From Acidobacteriaceae bacterium (GTDB lineage Bacteria > Acidobacteriota > Terriglobia > Bryobacterales > Bryobacteraceae): a stretch of 64,000 nucleotides of DNA. Below are positions 49,809 through 57,408 of this stretch, piece after piece. The position numbers were made by a program, and so were the translations under genes. The stretch covers positions 23,485-87,484 of the forward strand of contig JADCJL010000043.1 in NCBI GenBank assembly GCA_020247055.1, read 5' to 3'. The stretch's first letter is position 1, and every line of letters begins with the position of its first letter. The notes beneath the pieces were generated by a model. That model worked only from the letters and a program-made list of their open reading frames with translations. It was not told the DNA's origin and made no database searches.

Positions 49809-50741
49809 TTGATCCTCACGCTCACCCTGAACCCGGCCGTCGACCAGAACGTCCAGGCCGATCGCCTGGTGTTCGAAGACCGGGCTTACATCCTCTCCAC
49901 CAACGAAACCCCGGGCGGCCGCGGCATCAACGCTTCCATGGTGCTCGCCGCCTTTGGCGCCCCCACCAAAGCCATCACGGCCATCGGCGGCAAGAACGGC
50001 AAACGCTTCGCCGAACTGCTGCACGGCGAAGGCTTCCCGGTCGAGTACGTCAAGATCAGAAACAACGTCCGCGGCAATCTCACCATCGTCGACAAACAAG
50101 GCCTCGCCGTGAAGCTCAATGAGCGCGGGCCGCATCTGCACGCCACCGAACTGGCGAAGTTTGAAAAAGCGGTGGCCGAAAATTTGCCGGGTGCCGCCTG
50201 GCTCATGATCTGCGGCAGCCTGCCGCCCGGCGTGCCCCCCGATTTCTACGCCCGCATCATCCGGGAAGCCAAGCAGCAGGGCGTGGCCACCCTGCTCGAT
50301 ACCGATGGCGACGCCCTGCTCCACGGCCTCGAAGCCGGTCCCACCGCCGTCGCTCCCAATCAGGCCGAGGCCGAACGCCTCCTGAACCGCGCCCTCATCA
50401 CCCGGCAGCACTTTCAGGATGCCGCCCGCCGCATTCGCGCCATGGGGGCCGACTACGTCGTCCTGTCGCTCGGCAGCCGCGGCGCGGTGGGAGCGGCGGA
50501 GAACCAACTGGTGGAGGCCGTCCCCCCTCTCGTCGACGCCGTTTGCCCCATCGGCGCGGGCGACGCCCTCGCCGCCGCCTTCGTCTGGGCTACCGCATCC
50601 GGCAAACCGTTCGCCGACGCCGTCCGCTGGGGCGTCGCCGCCGGCACCGCCTCGGCCACCCTCCCCGGCATCTCGTTTGCCAACCTCGCCCAGAGCGGGC
50701 AGATCTACACCCGCGTTGAACTCCGGGTCCTGTCCGTCTAG
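49809..50741 (+). CDS. PfkB-family 1-phosphofructokinase-like hexose kinase
   Basis: 310-residue ribokinase-fold kinase. The N-terminus ILTLTLNPAVDQNV is characteristic of FruK/LacC/PfkB, followed by ETPGGRGINASMVLAAFG, and the C-terminal anion hole and catalytic base are in PIGAGDALAAAF. The substrate should be a sugar phosphate, most likely fructose-1-phosphate, fructose-6-phosphate or tagatose-6-phosphate. The start is TTG at 49809; no ATG is available. Its stop overlaps that of the small membrane protein by 4 nt (CTAG). Confidence 0.9.
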   Translation: MILTLTLNPAVDQNVQADRLVFEDRAYILSTNETPGGRGINASMVLAAFGAPTKAITAIGGKNGKRFAELLHGEGFPVEYVKIRNNVRGNLTIVDKQGLAVKLNERGPHLHATELAKFEKAVAENLPGAAWLMICGSLPPGVPPDFYARIIREAKQQGVATLLDTDGDALLHGLEAGPTAVAPNQAEAERLLNRALITRQHFQDAARRIRAMGADYVVLSLGSRGAVGAAENQLVEAVPPLVDAVCPIGAGDALAAAFVWATASGKPFADAVRWGVAAGTASATLPGISFANLAQSGQIYTRVELRVLSV

Positions 50742-50944
50742 GCTTTCGGCCCCTTCTTGCCCACTGTCTGCAGCAGCAGCACAAACAGCACCAGCATCGA
50801 AACGAACGTCGCCACCGCCCCAATCACCAGATAATCGGTCGACTTCAGCGGCTTGGGCATAAGCTGGAAGGCGATCAGGATCGTGGTCAGGAAGACGGTC
50901 GCAATTCCCGCTCCGGCGATGGCGAACCGTTGCTTCATGGCCAT
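50738..50944 (-). CDS. Small two-helix membrane protein
   Basis: 68 residues: a basic N-terminus (MAMKQRF), a first helix IAGAGIATVFLTTILIAFQL, a short loop MPKPLKSTDY and a second helix LVIGAVATFVSMLVLFVLLLQ, ending GKKGPKA. The hydrophobic pattern and position (9 nt after the reductase stop, same strand) support a real gene. No family is recognised. Confidence 0.6.
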   Translation of the reverse strand: MAMKQRFAIAGAGIATVFLTTILIAFQLMPKPLKSTDYLVIGAVATFVSMLVLFVLLLQTVGKKGPKA

Positions 50945-50953
50945 TTCCCGCCG

Positions 50954-51643
50954 CTAGTCATATTTTTCAAAGACAATCTGCTTGCGGTCAAATCCCAACT
51001 CCTTGCCAATCTCCCGGACACTGTCGACCATCTCCTTGAGTCCACAGGCGTACAGATGCAGGTCCCGCCGGTCGCCAATCGCCTCCCGCACGTGGGACTG
51101 CACTCGCCCCGTCGCACCCGTCCAGCGTTCCGTAGGCCGTGTCACCGTTGGAAGAAACCGAAAGTTCGCATACTGCTGCTCGAGAGCGCGGAACTCCTCC
51201 CCGTAGATCAGGTTCTCTTCGTGTCGCGTCCCGTAGATCAGCGTGAACTGCGCGGTCACCCCGCTCTGCAGCGCTTCGAGCAGCATCGGCCGGTACGGCA
51301 CCACCCCGGTACCTGTCGCGACCAGCACGGAATCGGCCTGCTGCTGCTTCCACACGAACACCCCCAGCGGCCCCTTCATCTCCACGGACCCGCCCGGCTC
51401 GAGCGCAAACAGATGCGGCGAAAACAACCCGCCCTCCACCCGGTTCAGACAGATCGAAAAGCGGTTGCCCCCCGGCCGGCTGGCAATGGAGTAGGCGCGC
51501 GTCACTTTTTTGTCCTGCAGCGTCTCCGTCAGCGACACAAACTGGCCAGGTAGAAAACGCAGCTCCTCTACCTCCGGCACGGCAAAATCAAACTGCCGGA
51601 TCTCCGGCGCCATCTGGCGCCAGCCAATCAACTCCGCTCTCAT
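50954..51643 (-). CDS. Ferredoxin/flavodoxin-NADP reductase-like FAD oxidoreductase
   Basis: 229 residues with the FNR fold. The FAD motif RAYSIAS lies after FLPGQFVSL, and the NAD(P) motif VLVATGTGVVPYRPML and the terminal VFEKYD region are typical of the short bacterial FNR group. It should shuttle electrons between NAD(P)H and a ferredoxin or flavodoxin. Its start overlaps the CbiX-like gene stop by 4 nt, so reductase and chelatase are co-translated. Confidence 0.87.
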   Translation of the reverse strand: MRAELIGWRQMAPEIRQFDFAVPEVEELRFLPGQFVSLTETLQDKKVTRAYSIASRPGGNRFSICLNRVEGGLFSPHLFALEPGGSVEMKGPLGVFVWKQQQADSVLVATGTGVVPYRPMLLEALQSGVTAQFTLIYGTRHEENLIYGEEFRALEQQYANFRFLPTVTRPTERWTGATGRVQSHVREAIGDRRDLHLYACGLKEMVDSVREIGKELGFDRKQIVFEKYD

Positions 51644-52017
51644 AAGCTCCCCACGGCCGCCCCCGCCCGGGCCATCACAATCTCCAGCAGCGCCGGATGG
51701 CCGTCGAGCGGATCGGTCACCAGAATCTCTACACCCGGATGGATGCTTTCGAGCTCCTCGACGATGCGCGGCAGATCCCGCCGCAAATGAATGCCCAGCG
51801 TCAGAAAGTAGGGAATCACCACGATCCGCCGCGCCCCCTGCGCCACCAGCGCCGCCACCGCCGCCGGCAGGTCCGGCTCGGCCAGCTCAAGAAACGCCGT
51901 CGCCGTCAGCCGGTATCCGCCTCGCTCCCGCAGCGCCTCCGTCACGGCCATAACGGACTGATTGGCTTCCGCCACCCGCGATCCGTGTCCAAACAGGATC
52001 AATCCAACGTTGTTCAT
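51640..52017 (-). CDS. CbiX/SirB-type sirohydrochlorin chelatase
   Basis: 125-residue single-domain class II chelatase of the CbiX-small/SirB type, which inserts Co or Fe into sirohydrochlorin for cobalamin or siroheme. LILFGHGSRVAEANQ carries the metal-binding His, and RRIVVIPYFLTLGIHLRRDLP provides the second His in the GIHLRRD motif. No cob or cys genes are adjacent. Both ends overlap neighbours by 4 nt. Confidence 0.85.
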   Translation of the reverse strand: MNNVGLILFGHGSRVAEANQSVMAVTEALRERGGYRLTATAFLELAEPDLPAAVAALVAQGARRIVVIPYFLTLGIHLRRDLPRIVEELESIHPGVEILVTDPLDGHPALLEIVMARAGAAVGSL

Positions 52018-52571
52018 CTCCCTCCCATCGTGCGTTCAAAATGGTCCGCCAGAAAAGCGACAAACGCCCGCCCCCGGCTTCTCCCATTGTCGCGCCCCAC
52101 CGCCAGCCGGAGCAGAAAAACCTGTAACTTTTTCACCGCCTCCCCGCTCCAGAATCGCTCCCGCGCCTCCGGCGTCAATCCCCCCAGCACCTCCCCCAGC
52201 CGCCCGGCAAACGCCACGGCCACCGGGTGCTCCGGCCGCCCGGCGATCACCTCCACCAGCGCCGTCCGCACCGCCGCGTCCGCGTACTCCCCGGTCGCGG
52301 CCGCCACAAACAGCGCGTTGGTCAACAGAATCAGCTGCGTCTGGTGGCGCCCGAGAAACGCCTCGGTTACCTCCACCTCGGGATACGGCGACTCCGCCGC
52401 CGTCACCGGCAGAAATTTTTCATATTGCCGCGCCTCGCGCAAATGGGCGCACTCCAGCGGACAGGCGATGCGCTCCTCCCGTTCCACGCCGCAGCACTGC
52501 GGGCAGATGTCGAGCCCGAGCGCGGGACACCGGCGCCTCGCTTTGCGCACCCCGCAGCGCGGACAGATCAC
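52014..52571 (-). CDS. Cysteine-rich zinc-ribbon protein of unknown function
   Basis: 185 residues starting from the GTG at 52571: VICPRCGVRKARRRCPALGLDICPQCCG, followed by CPLECAHLREAR. Three or four CXXC-like pairs suggest two zinc sites; the rest is helical. The GTG overlaps the sugar-isomerase-like gene stop (GTGA), so the genes are coupled. An extended reading into that gene in another frame was rejected. No function is recognised. Confidence 0.7.
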   Translation of the reverse strand: MICPRCGVRKARRRCPALGLDICPQCCGVEREERIACPLECAHLREARQYEKFLPVTAAESPYPEVEVTEAFLGRHQTQLILLTNALFVAAATGEYADAAVRTALVEVIAGRPEHPVAVAFAGRLGEVLGGLTPEARERFWSGEAVKKLQVFLLRLAVGRDNGRSRGRAFVAFLADHFERTMGGR

Positions 52572-53434
52572 GTCCAGCCGTCCGCCTTCTGGTACTGGGC
52601 AAACCCTTCCACCATCCCGGCGATGCCCGGCTTGGTCCACCCGTGCTCCATGCCGATAATGCCCTGGTAACCGAGCTCGTGAACCGCCTTGAACACGTTC
52701 TGATAGTTGATTTCGCCCGTACCCGGCTCCTTCCGGCCCGGCACATCGCCCGCCTGCAGGTAGCCAATCCGCGCCCAGTGCTTGCGCAGGTGGTTGATCA
52801 CATTGCCTTCAGAAATCTGCTGGTGATAGATATCAAACAGCAGCTTCACGTTCGGATGGTTGACGTTCTCGATGATCTCGGCCCCGTGGTCGGACATCAC
52901 CACGAAATAGCCCGCGTGGTTGACCCGCACGTTCAGCGGCTCCAGCACAATCACCATCTTCGTCTTTTCGACGATCTCCCCGGCCCGCTTCAGCGCCTCA
53001 ATGCAGTTGGTCGTCTGCTGCGTGTAGCTGAGCGTATCGACGGCGAGGCCCGAGGTAGCCGTCGCGCACTCGTTGCCGATAATCTTGTGGATCTCCACGG
53101 CGCGCTTCACATCCGCCAGAAAATCGCCGTGGAACTTACGGTCGACGAGCGCACTCGGCTTCCAGCCCCCGCGGTTGATCACAAACACGCCCATGGCCAG
53201 ACCCAGGCGCTCCTTAGTCTTTGCCAGCGCGGTAATGGCGGCATCGGACTGTTTGGGCAGGGCGTTAAACTCAAAGGCCCGAAAACCCTGCTCGGCAAAC
53301 ACCTCCAGCTGCCGGTGGTAGTCGACGTCCCGGTCCGTCACGTGCGGGGCGTAGCGGAGGCGATACGAGTACTTGGGCGCGGCGGCGGCGGAGCAGGCCA
53401 GCGCTCCGGCGGCGAGAAAATGTCGGCGCTGCAT
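52568..53434 (-). CDS. Exported hydroxypyruvate isomerase-like TIM-barrel protein
   Basis: 288 residues. The N-terminus MQRRHFLAAGALACSAAAA is a twin-arginine signal, so the protein folds before export. The body is an AP-endonuclease-2/xylose-isomerase-like TIM barrel: FRAFEFNALP, VIVLEPLNVRVNHAGYFV, NVKLLFDIYHQQISEG, GEINYQNVFKAVHELGYQGIIGMEHGW. These residues match the Hyi metal site (Glu/Asp/His/Glu). An extracytoplasmic location is unusual for Hyi, so the real substrate is probably an environmental sugar derivative. Confidence 0.87.
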   Translation of the reverse strand: MQRRHFLAAGALACSAAAAPKYSYRLRYAPHVTDRDVDYHRQLEVFAEQGFRAFEFNALPKQSDAAITALAKTKERLGLAMGVFVINRGGWKPSALVDRKFHGDFLADVKRAVEIHKIIGNECATATSGLAVDTLSYTQQTTNCIEALKRAGEIVEKTKMVIVLEPLNVRVNHAGYFVVMSDHGAEIIENVNHPNVKLLFDIYHQQISEGNVINHLRKHWARIGYLQAGDVPGRKEPGTGEINYQNVFKAVHELGYQGIIGMEHGWTKPGIAGMVEGFAQYQKADGWT

Positions 53435-53449
53435 AAGCGCCAGAGTATC

Positions 53450-53614
53450 ATGGGCTGTATGCGGGAGATGCAGATTTACGTCAAAGTGGTGGTCGAATTA
53501 CCCGACGGGGAACAGCCTCAGCGAATGGGCCGGGAGATCTGCCGCGTCGTTAAAAAGGTCTACGGCGTGCGCGAAGCCGAAGTGAGCAGCATCATCGGCC
53601 CGGACGAAAAATGA
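53450..53614 (+). CDS. Small protein of unknown function (54 residues)
   Basis: An open frame from the ATG at 53450 reads MGCMREMQIYVKVVVELPDGEQP and ends EAEVSSIIGPDEK. Internal ATGs at 53459 and 53468 are alternative starts. The stop overlaps the next gene start by 4 nt (ATGA), the same coupling used through the rest of this cluster, which supports it as a real gene. The charged alpha/beta composition suggests a soluble protein. No family is recognised. Confidence 0.6.
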   Translation: MGCMREMQIYVKVVVELPDGEQPQRMGREICRVVKKVYGVREAEVSSIIGPDEK

Positions 53615-54225
53615 AGCGCGTCCTCCTCACCTACACCCCCCAGTACGCCCCGCGCATGCAGCCCTACTTCGACGCCCTGCGCAGCGTCGGCCTTACCCCC
53701 GTCGAACCCGGCGCCGACGCCTATGACGCCGTCCTCCTCGCCGGCGGCAACGACATCGATCCCGCCCACTACGGCCAATCCCCCGACCCCCGCCTCGGAC
53801 CCCTCGACCCGCCCCGCGACGTCTACGAACTCGACATCGCTTGGGCCGCCCTCGAACGCGACCTCCCCATCCTCGCCATCTGCCGCGGCATGCAGCTGCT
53901 CAACGTCGCCTGCGGCGGCACCCTCCACCAGCACATCGACGGCCATCGCGACGTCTTCCACCCCGTCCTCGCCCAACCAACCTCCCGCCTCGCCCACATC
54001 ACCGGACAATCCGCCTTCGAAGTCAATTCGCGCCATCACCAGGCCCTCGATCAGCTCGGCGACGGCCTCGTCGTCACCGCCCACAGCGGCGAGATCATCG
54101 AAGCCGCTGAAATGCCCGGCCGCCGCTTCGTCCTGGCCGTCCAGTGGCATCCGGAAGACCTCGTCGGCTCGCACGCCCCCCACCGCGCCCTGTTCGCCGC
54201 CCTGGCCGATACACTGAAAGCTTGA
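53611..54225 (+). CDS. Class I glutamine amidotransferase-like hydrolase, PuuD/GGH type
   Basis: 204 residues with the class I amidotransferase triad: the nucleophile Cys in AICRGMQLLNVACGGTLHQ, and His/Glu in VQWHPEDL. LAGGNDIDPAHYG and the NSRHHQAL segment place it with gamma-glutamyl-GABA hydrolase-like proteins. Putrescine degradation is possible (speA is in the window), but no other puu genes are seen, so the substrate is open. Confidence 0.88.
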   Translation: MKRVLLTYTPQYAPRMQPYFDALRSVGLTPVEPGADAYDAVLLAGGNDIDPAHYGQSPDPRLGPLDPPRDVYELDIAWAALERDLPILAICRGMQLLNVACGGTLHQHIDGHRDVFHPVLAQPTSRLAHITGQSAFEVNSRHHQALDQLGDGLVVTAHSGEIIEAAEMPGRRFVLAVQWHPEDLVGSHAPHRALFAALADTLKA

Positions 54226-54257
54226 GCGGCAAGACGACCAGAGCGGGAGCGGTCTCG

Positions 54258-56159
54258 GTGCGCAAGTTCTTCGCGCGCCACGGCACCCTCTCCCAATGGC
54301 ATCCCCACTATGAGTTCCGCGCCGGCCAGCTCGAGATGGCCGAAGCCGTCGAACAGGCCTTCCACGACCGCCGCCACCTCCTCGTCGAAGCCGGCACCGG
54401 CACCGGCAAAACCCTCGCCTACCTCGTCCCCGCCATCCTCTCCGGCAAGCGCGTCGTCATCTCCACCGGAACCAAAAATCTCCAGGAACAGCTCTACCTC
54501 AAAGACATCCCCTTCCTCCAGCAGCACTTCGAACAGGAACTCCGCGTCTGCTACATGAAGGGCCGCAATAACTACGCCTGCCGCCAGCGCATCTACGACG
54601 CCGAAAAAGAACCCGTCCTCGCCGGCCTCGAAGAGGTCGCCGACTTCCAGATCATCCGCGAGTGGGAGAAAACCACCGAATTCGGCGACCGCTCCGAAAT
54701 CAAGACCCTCCCGGAATCGAGCTCCGCCTGGGCCAAAGTCGACGCCCGCCGCGATCTGTGCACCGGCCAGAAGTGCCCCCAGTTCGACCGCTGCTTCGTC
54801 ACCCAAATGCAGCGCCGCGCCGCCGAAAGCGACATCATCATCGTCAACCATCACCTCTTCTTCGCCGACCTCGCCATCAAAGACGGCGAATTCGGCAGCA
54901 TCATCCCCGAATACGAAGCCGTCGTCTTCGACGAAGCCCACGAAATCGAAGACGTCGCCGGCCAGTACTTCGGCCTCTCCGTCAGCAACCTCCAGTTCGC
55001 CGACCTCCGTCGCGACATCACCGGCCTGTGCAAACGCAAAGAGATGGGCCGCGTCGAACTCGACCGCCTCCTCGGAGGCATGGAAGACGTCGCCAACTTC
55101 TTCTTCTCCCTCTTCCCCCCCGGCGAAGGCCGCCGCGGCTTCAGTGAACACGCCGCCTTCCGCGAACGCCACGCCGATGCCTACCAGGATGTCCTCAGCG
55201 CCCTCGAGTCCGTTCACATCCAGCTCCAGCTCCTCAAGGAAAACCTCGGCGAAGTCATCCCCCTCGCCGCCCGCGTCCAAACCCTCGCCGATAACCTCCG
55301 CCGCTGGGTCGAAGGCGTCGCCCAGCACTACGTCTACTGGATCGAACGCCGCAACCGCGGCGTCTACCTCCAGGCCACCCCCATCGACGTCTCCGGCCTG
55401 CTCACCGAAAAGCTCTTTGACAAGGTGCCCTCGGTGACCCTGACCAGCGCTACCCTCGCCGTCGCCGGCGGCTTTGACTTCGTCCAGCAGCGCCTCGGCA
55501 TCGCCTACGCCCGCCAGCTCGTCGTCGGCAGCCCGTTCTCCTATCCCACCCAGGCCCTGCTCTACGTCCCCCAGCACCTGCCCGACCCCCGCGGCCTCGA
55601 CTTCCTCCCCCGCGCCGCCGAAGAGATCATCCGCCTGCTCGAGTTGAGCCGCGGCCGCGCCTTCGTCCTCTGCACCAGCTATCAGGCCATGAAGCAGTTG
55701 CACGACCGCGTCGCCTTCGACATCCTCTACCCCACCCTCCTGCAAGGCACCGGCCCCCGCAGCGCCCTGCTCGAAGAGTTCCGCCAAACGAAAAACTGCG
55801 TCCTGTTCGCCACCTCCTCCTTCTGGCAGGGCGTCGACGTCCAGGGCGAACAGTTGAGCTGCGTCATCATCGACAAGCTCCCCTTCGCCGTCCCCTCCGA
55901 CCCCGTCGTCTCCGCCCGCACCGACGCCCTCAAAAAAACCGGCGGCGACCCCTTCCGCGACTACCAGATCCCCCAGGCCGCCATCGCCCTCAAACAGGGC
56001 TTCGGCCGCCTCATCCGCAGCCGCACCGATCGCGGCGTGCTCGCCCTGCTCGACCATCGCATCACGCGTCAGCGCTACGGCCAGATCTTCTTCGACAGCC
56101 TGCCCGACTACGCGTTCACCACCCGCATCGAAGACGTAGAGGAGTTTTTCCGTGCCTGA
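54258..56159 (+). CDS. DinG/YoaA-like (XPD-type) ATP-dependent helicase
   Basis: 633-residue SF2 helicase. Walker A EAGTGTGKT is at about 44-52, the DEAH box in VVFDEAHEIEDV. Four cysteines between motifs I and II (CYMKGRNNYAC, then DLCTGQKCPQF with DRC following) fit an XPD-type iron-sulfur cluster. The C-terminal half has SATLAVAGGFDF, WQGVDVQGEQL and QGFGRLIRSRTDRG. Such enzymes unwind R-loops or repair intermediates 5'->3'. The GTG at 54258 was chosen because GGGAG lies 8 nt upstream; a TTG at 54222 overlapping the upstream stop is an alternative. Confidence 0.92.
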   Translation: MRKFFARHGTLSQWHPHYEFRAGQLEMAEAVEQAFHDRRHLLVEAGTGTGKTLAYLVPAILSGKRVVISTGTKNLQEQLYLKDIPFLQQHFEQELRVCYMKGRNNYACRQRIYDAEKEPVLAGLEEVADFQIIREWEKTTEFGDRSEIKTLPESSSAWAKVDARRDLCTGQKCPQFDRCFVTQMQRRAAESDIIIVNHHLFFADLAIKDGEFGSIIPEYEAVVFDEAHEIEDVAGQYFGLSVSNLQFADLRRDITGLCKRKEMGRVELDRLLGGMEDVANFFFSLFPPGEGRRGFSEHAAFRERHADAYQDVLSALESVHIQLQLLKENLGEVIPLAARVQTLADNLRRWVEGVAQHYVYWIERRNRGVYLQATPIDVSGLLTEKLFDKVPSVTLTSATLAVAGGFDFVQQRLGIAYARQLVVGSPFSYPTQALLYVPQHLPDPRGLDFLPRAAEEIIRLLELSRGRAFVLCTSYQAMKQLHDRVAFDILYPTLLQGTGPRSALLEEFRQTKNCVLFATSSFWQGVDVQGEQLSCVIIDKLPFAVPSDPVVSARTDALKKTGGDPFRDYQIPQAAIALKQGFGRLIRSRTDRGVLALLDHRITRQRYGQIFFDSLPDYAFTTRIEDVEEFFRA

Positions 56160-56547
56160 AACATCCCTGTTTGAAGTGAATGTAGAAGCTATCTTCCCCG
56201 CCGCCCACGCCCTTCGCAACTACTACGGCAAGACCGAACCCATCCACGGTCACAACTGGAAAATGCGCGTCACCATCGAAGGGCCCCGGCTCGATTCCAT
56301 GGGTCTGCTCATCGACTTCATCGGACTCAAAAAATCCGTCGCCCGCGTCCTCAGCCGCCTCGACCACACGTTCCTCAACGAGGTCCCGCCCTTCGACGTC
56401 ATCAACCCCTCGGCCGAGAACGTCGCCAAGTTCATTCACGACGACCTGAACACCGATCTCCCGGCCCTCCAGCCCGAAACCCCCGTCCGCATCTCTCGCG
56501 TTGAGGTCTGGGAGATGGACCAGTGCAGCGCGGTCTACCGGCCGTGA
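56152..56547 (+). CDS. 6-pyruvoyl-tetrahydropterin synthase/QueD-like enzyme, PTPS-III-type active site
   Basis: 131 residues of the PTPS fold. Zinc ligands are His19 (FPAAHAL), His32 and His34 (IHGHNW). The catalytic Cys of QueD, expected four residues before HGH, is absent; instead Glu29 lies in TEPIHGH, the arrangement described for PTPS-III, paralogues that replace FolB in folate synthesis. FolB replacement is an inference from this motif; classical queuosine synthesis is unlikely without the Cys. The start is a GTG at 56152 overlapping the helicase stop by 8 nt. Confidence 0.82.
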   Translation: MPETSLFEVNVEAIFPAAHALRNYYGKTEPIHGHNWKMRVTIEGPRLDSMGLLIDFIGLKKSVARVLSRLDHTFLNEVPPFDVINPSAENVAKFIHDDLNTDLPALQPETPVRISRVEVWEMDQCSAVYRP

Positions 56548-56834
56548 ACTGCCGCCCGGGCTGCGGCGCCTGCTGCATCGCCCCCTCCATCTCGAGCCCC
56601 CTGCCGAAGATGCCCCGCGGCAAGCCGGCCGGCGTCCCCTGCGCCCACCTCACCCCGGACTACCGCTGCGACCTGTTCGGCCTCCCCAACCGGCCCGCCG
56701 TCTGCCAGGACCTTCGCCCCCAGCCCGAAATGTGCGGCGCCAGCGCCGCCGAAGCCCTGGTCCGCCTCACGCTATGGGAGGTTCAGACAGCGCCTCCTCG
56801 AACAGATGGCCCATCCGGTCCCGCTTCGTCTTGA
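56544..56834 (+). CDS. YkgJ-family cysteine-cluster protein
   Basis: 96 residues from a GTG at 56544 that overlaps the previous stop (GTGA). The motif NCRPGCGACCIAPSISSPLP, then GVPCAHLTPDYRC and RPAVCQDLRPQPEMCG, matches the YkgJ cluster of about eight cysteines that binds zinc or an Fe-S cluster. Function is unknown. It overlaps convergent ribA by 68 nt. Confidence 0.82.
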   Translation: MNCRPGCGACCIAPSISSPLPKMPRGKPAGVPCAHLTPDYRCDLFGLPNRPAVCQDLRPQPEMCGASAAEALVRLTLWEVQTAPPRTDGPSGPASS

Positions 56835-57408
56835 GGTAAAAGTCGCGCTGCGCCAAAGGTTCGGCCACCATCGGCACCCGCTCGGCCACCGTAATCCCTC
56901 CGCTCTCAAGCGCCGCGATCTTCTCCGGATTGTTCGACATGAAACGCACCGCTTTCAGCCCAAAATACTGCAGAATCGCCACCGGCAGCTCGTAGTTGCG
57001 AAGGTCCGCCGCGAATCCCAGCTGCTCATTGGCCTCAATCGTATCGGCGCCCTGGTCCTGCAGCTCATAGGCCCGCAGCTTGTTCATGATGCCGATGCCC
57101 CGGCCCTCCTGGTGCTCATAGAGCAGAATGCCGCGGCCATCGGCGGCAATCTGCTGGAGCGCCATCTCCAGCTGATCGCGGCAATCGCAGCGCAGGCTAT
57201 GGAAAACATCGCCAGTGAGACACTGGGAATGGATACGGACCAGGGGAGGCTCCCCGGCCAGGTCCCCCATCACCAGTACCACGGCCTCTTCGCGGCGATC
57301 CGCGAAATGGCCGACAAATCCGAAAATCCGGAACGAGCCGAAGCGGGTCGGAAACCGGGCATCGGCAATTTTTTCCAAACGGAACACACTCTTAGTATAG
57401 GGTTTCAT
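56767..57408 (-). CDS. ribA: GTP cyclohydrolase II (stand-alone)
   Basis: 213 residues that convert GTP to the first riboflavin intermediate. The zinc site is in HSQCLTGDVFHSLRCDCRDQL, the catalytic region in YEHQEGRGIGIMNKLRAYELQDQG, and the end fits the family. It lacks a fused RibB domain. The ATG at 57408 overlaps the divergent kinase ATG (CATG); a GTG at 57387 just before VFRLEKIADARF is an alternative that would separate the two starts. A minus-strand TATACT at 57402-57397 lies in this gap. No other rib genes are seen here. Confidence 0.92.
   Translation of the reverse strand: MKPYTKSVFRLEKIADARFPTRFGSFRIFGFVGHFADRREEAVVLVMGDLAGEPPLVRIHSQCLTGDVFHSLRCDCRDQLEMALQQIAADGRGILLYEHQEGRGIGIMNKLRAYELQDQGADTIEANEQLGFAADLRNYELPVAILQYFGLKAVRFMSNNPEKIAALESGGITVAERVPMVAEPLAQRDFYLKTKRDRMGHLFEEALSEPPIA

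Noticed and set aside
54051..56219. 722-residue minus-strand open frame opposite the DinG-like helicase
   Set aside because: Its composition is the usual acidic/Gly/Ala shadow, while the plus strand has intact helicase motifs.
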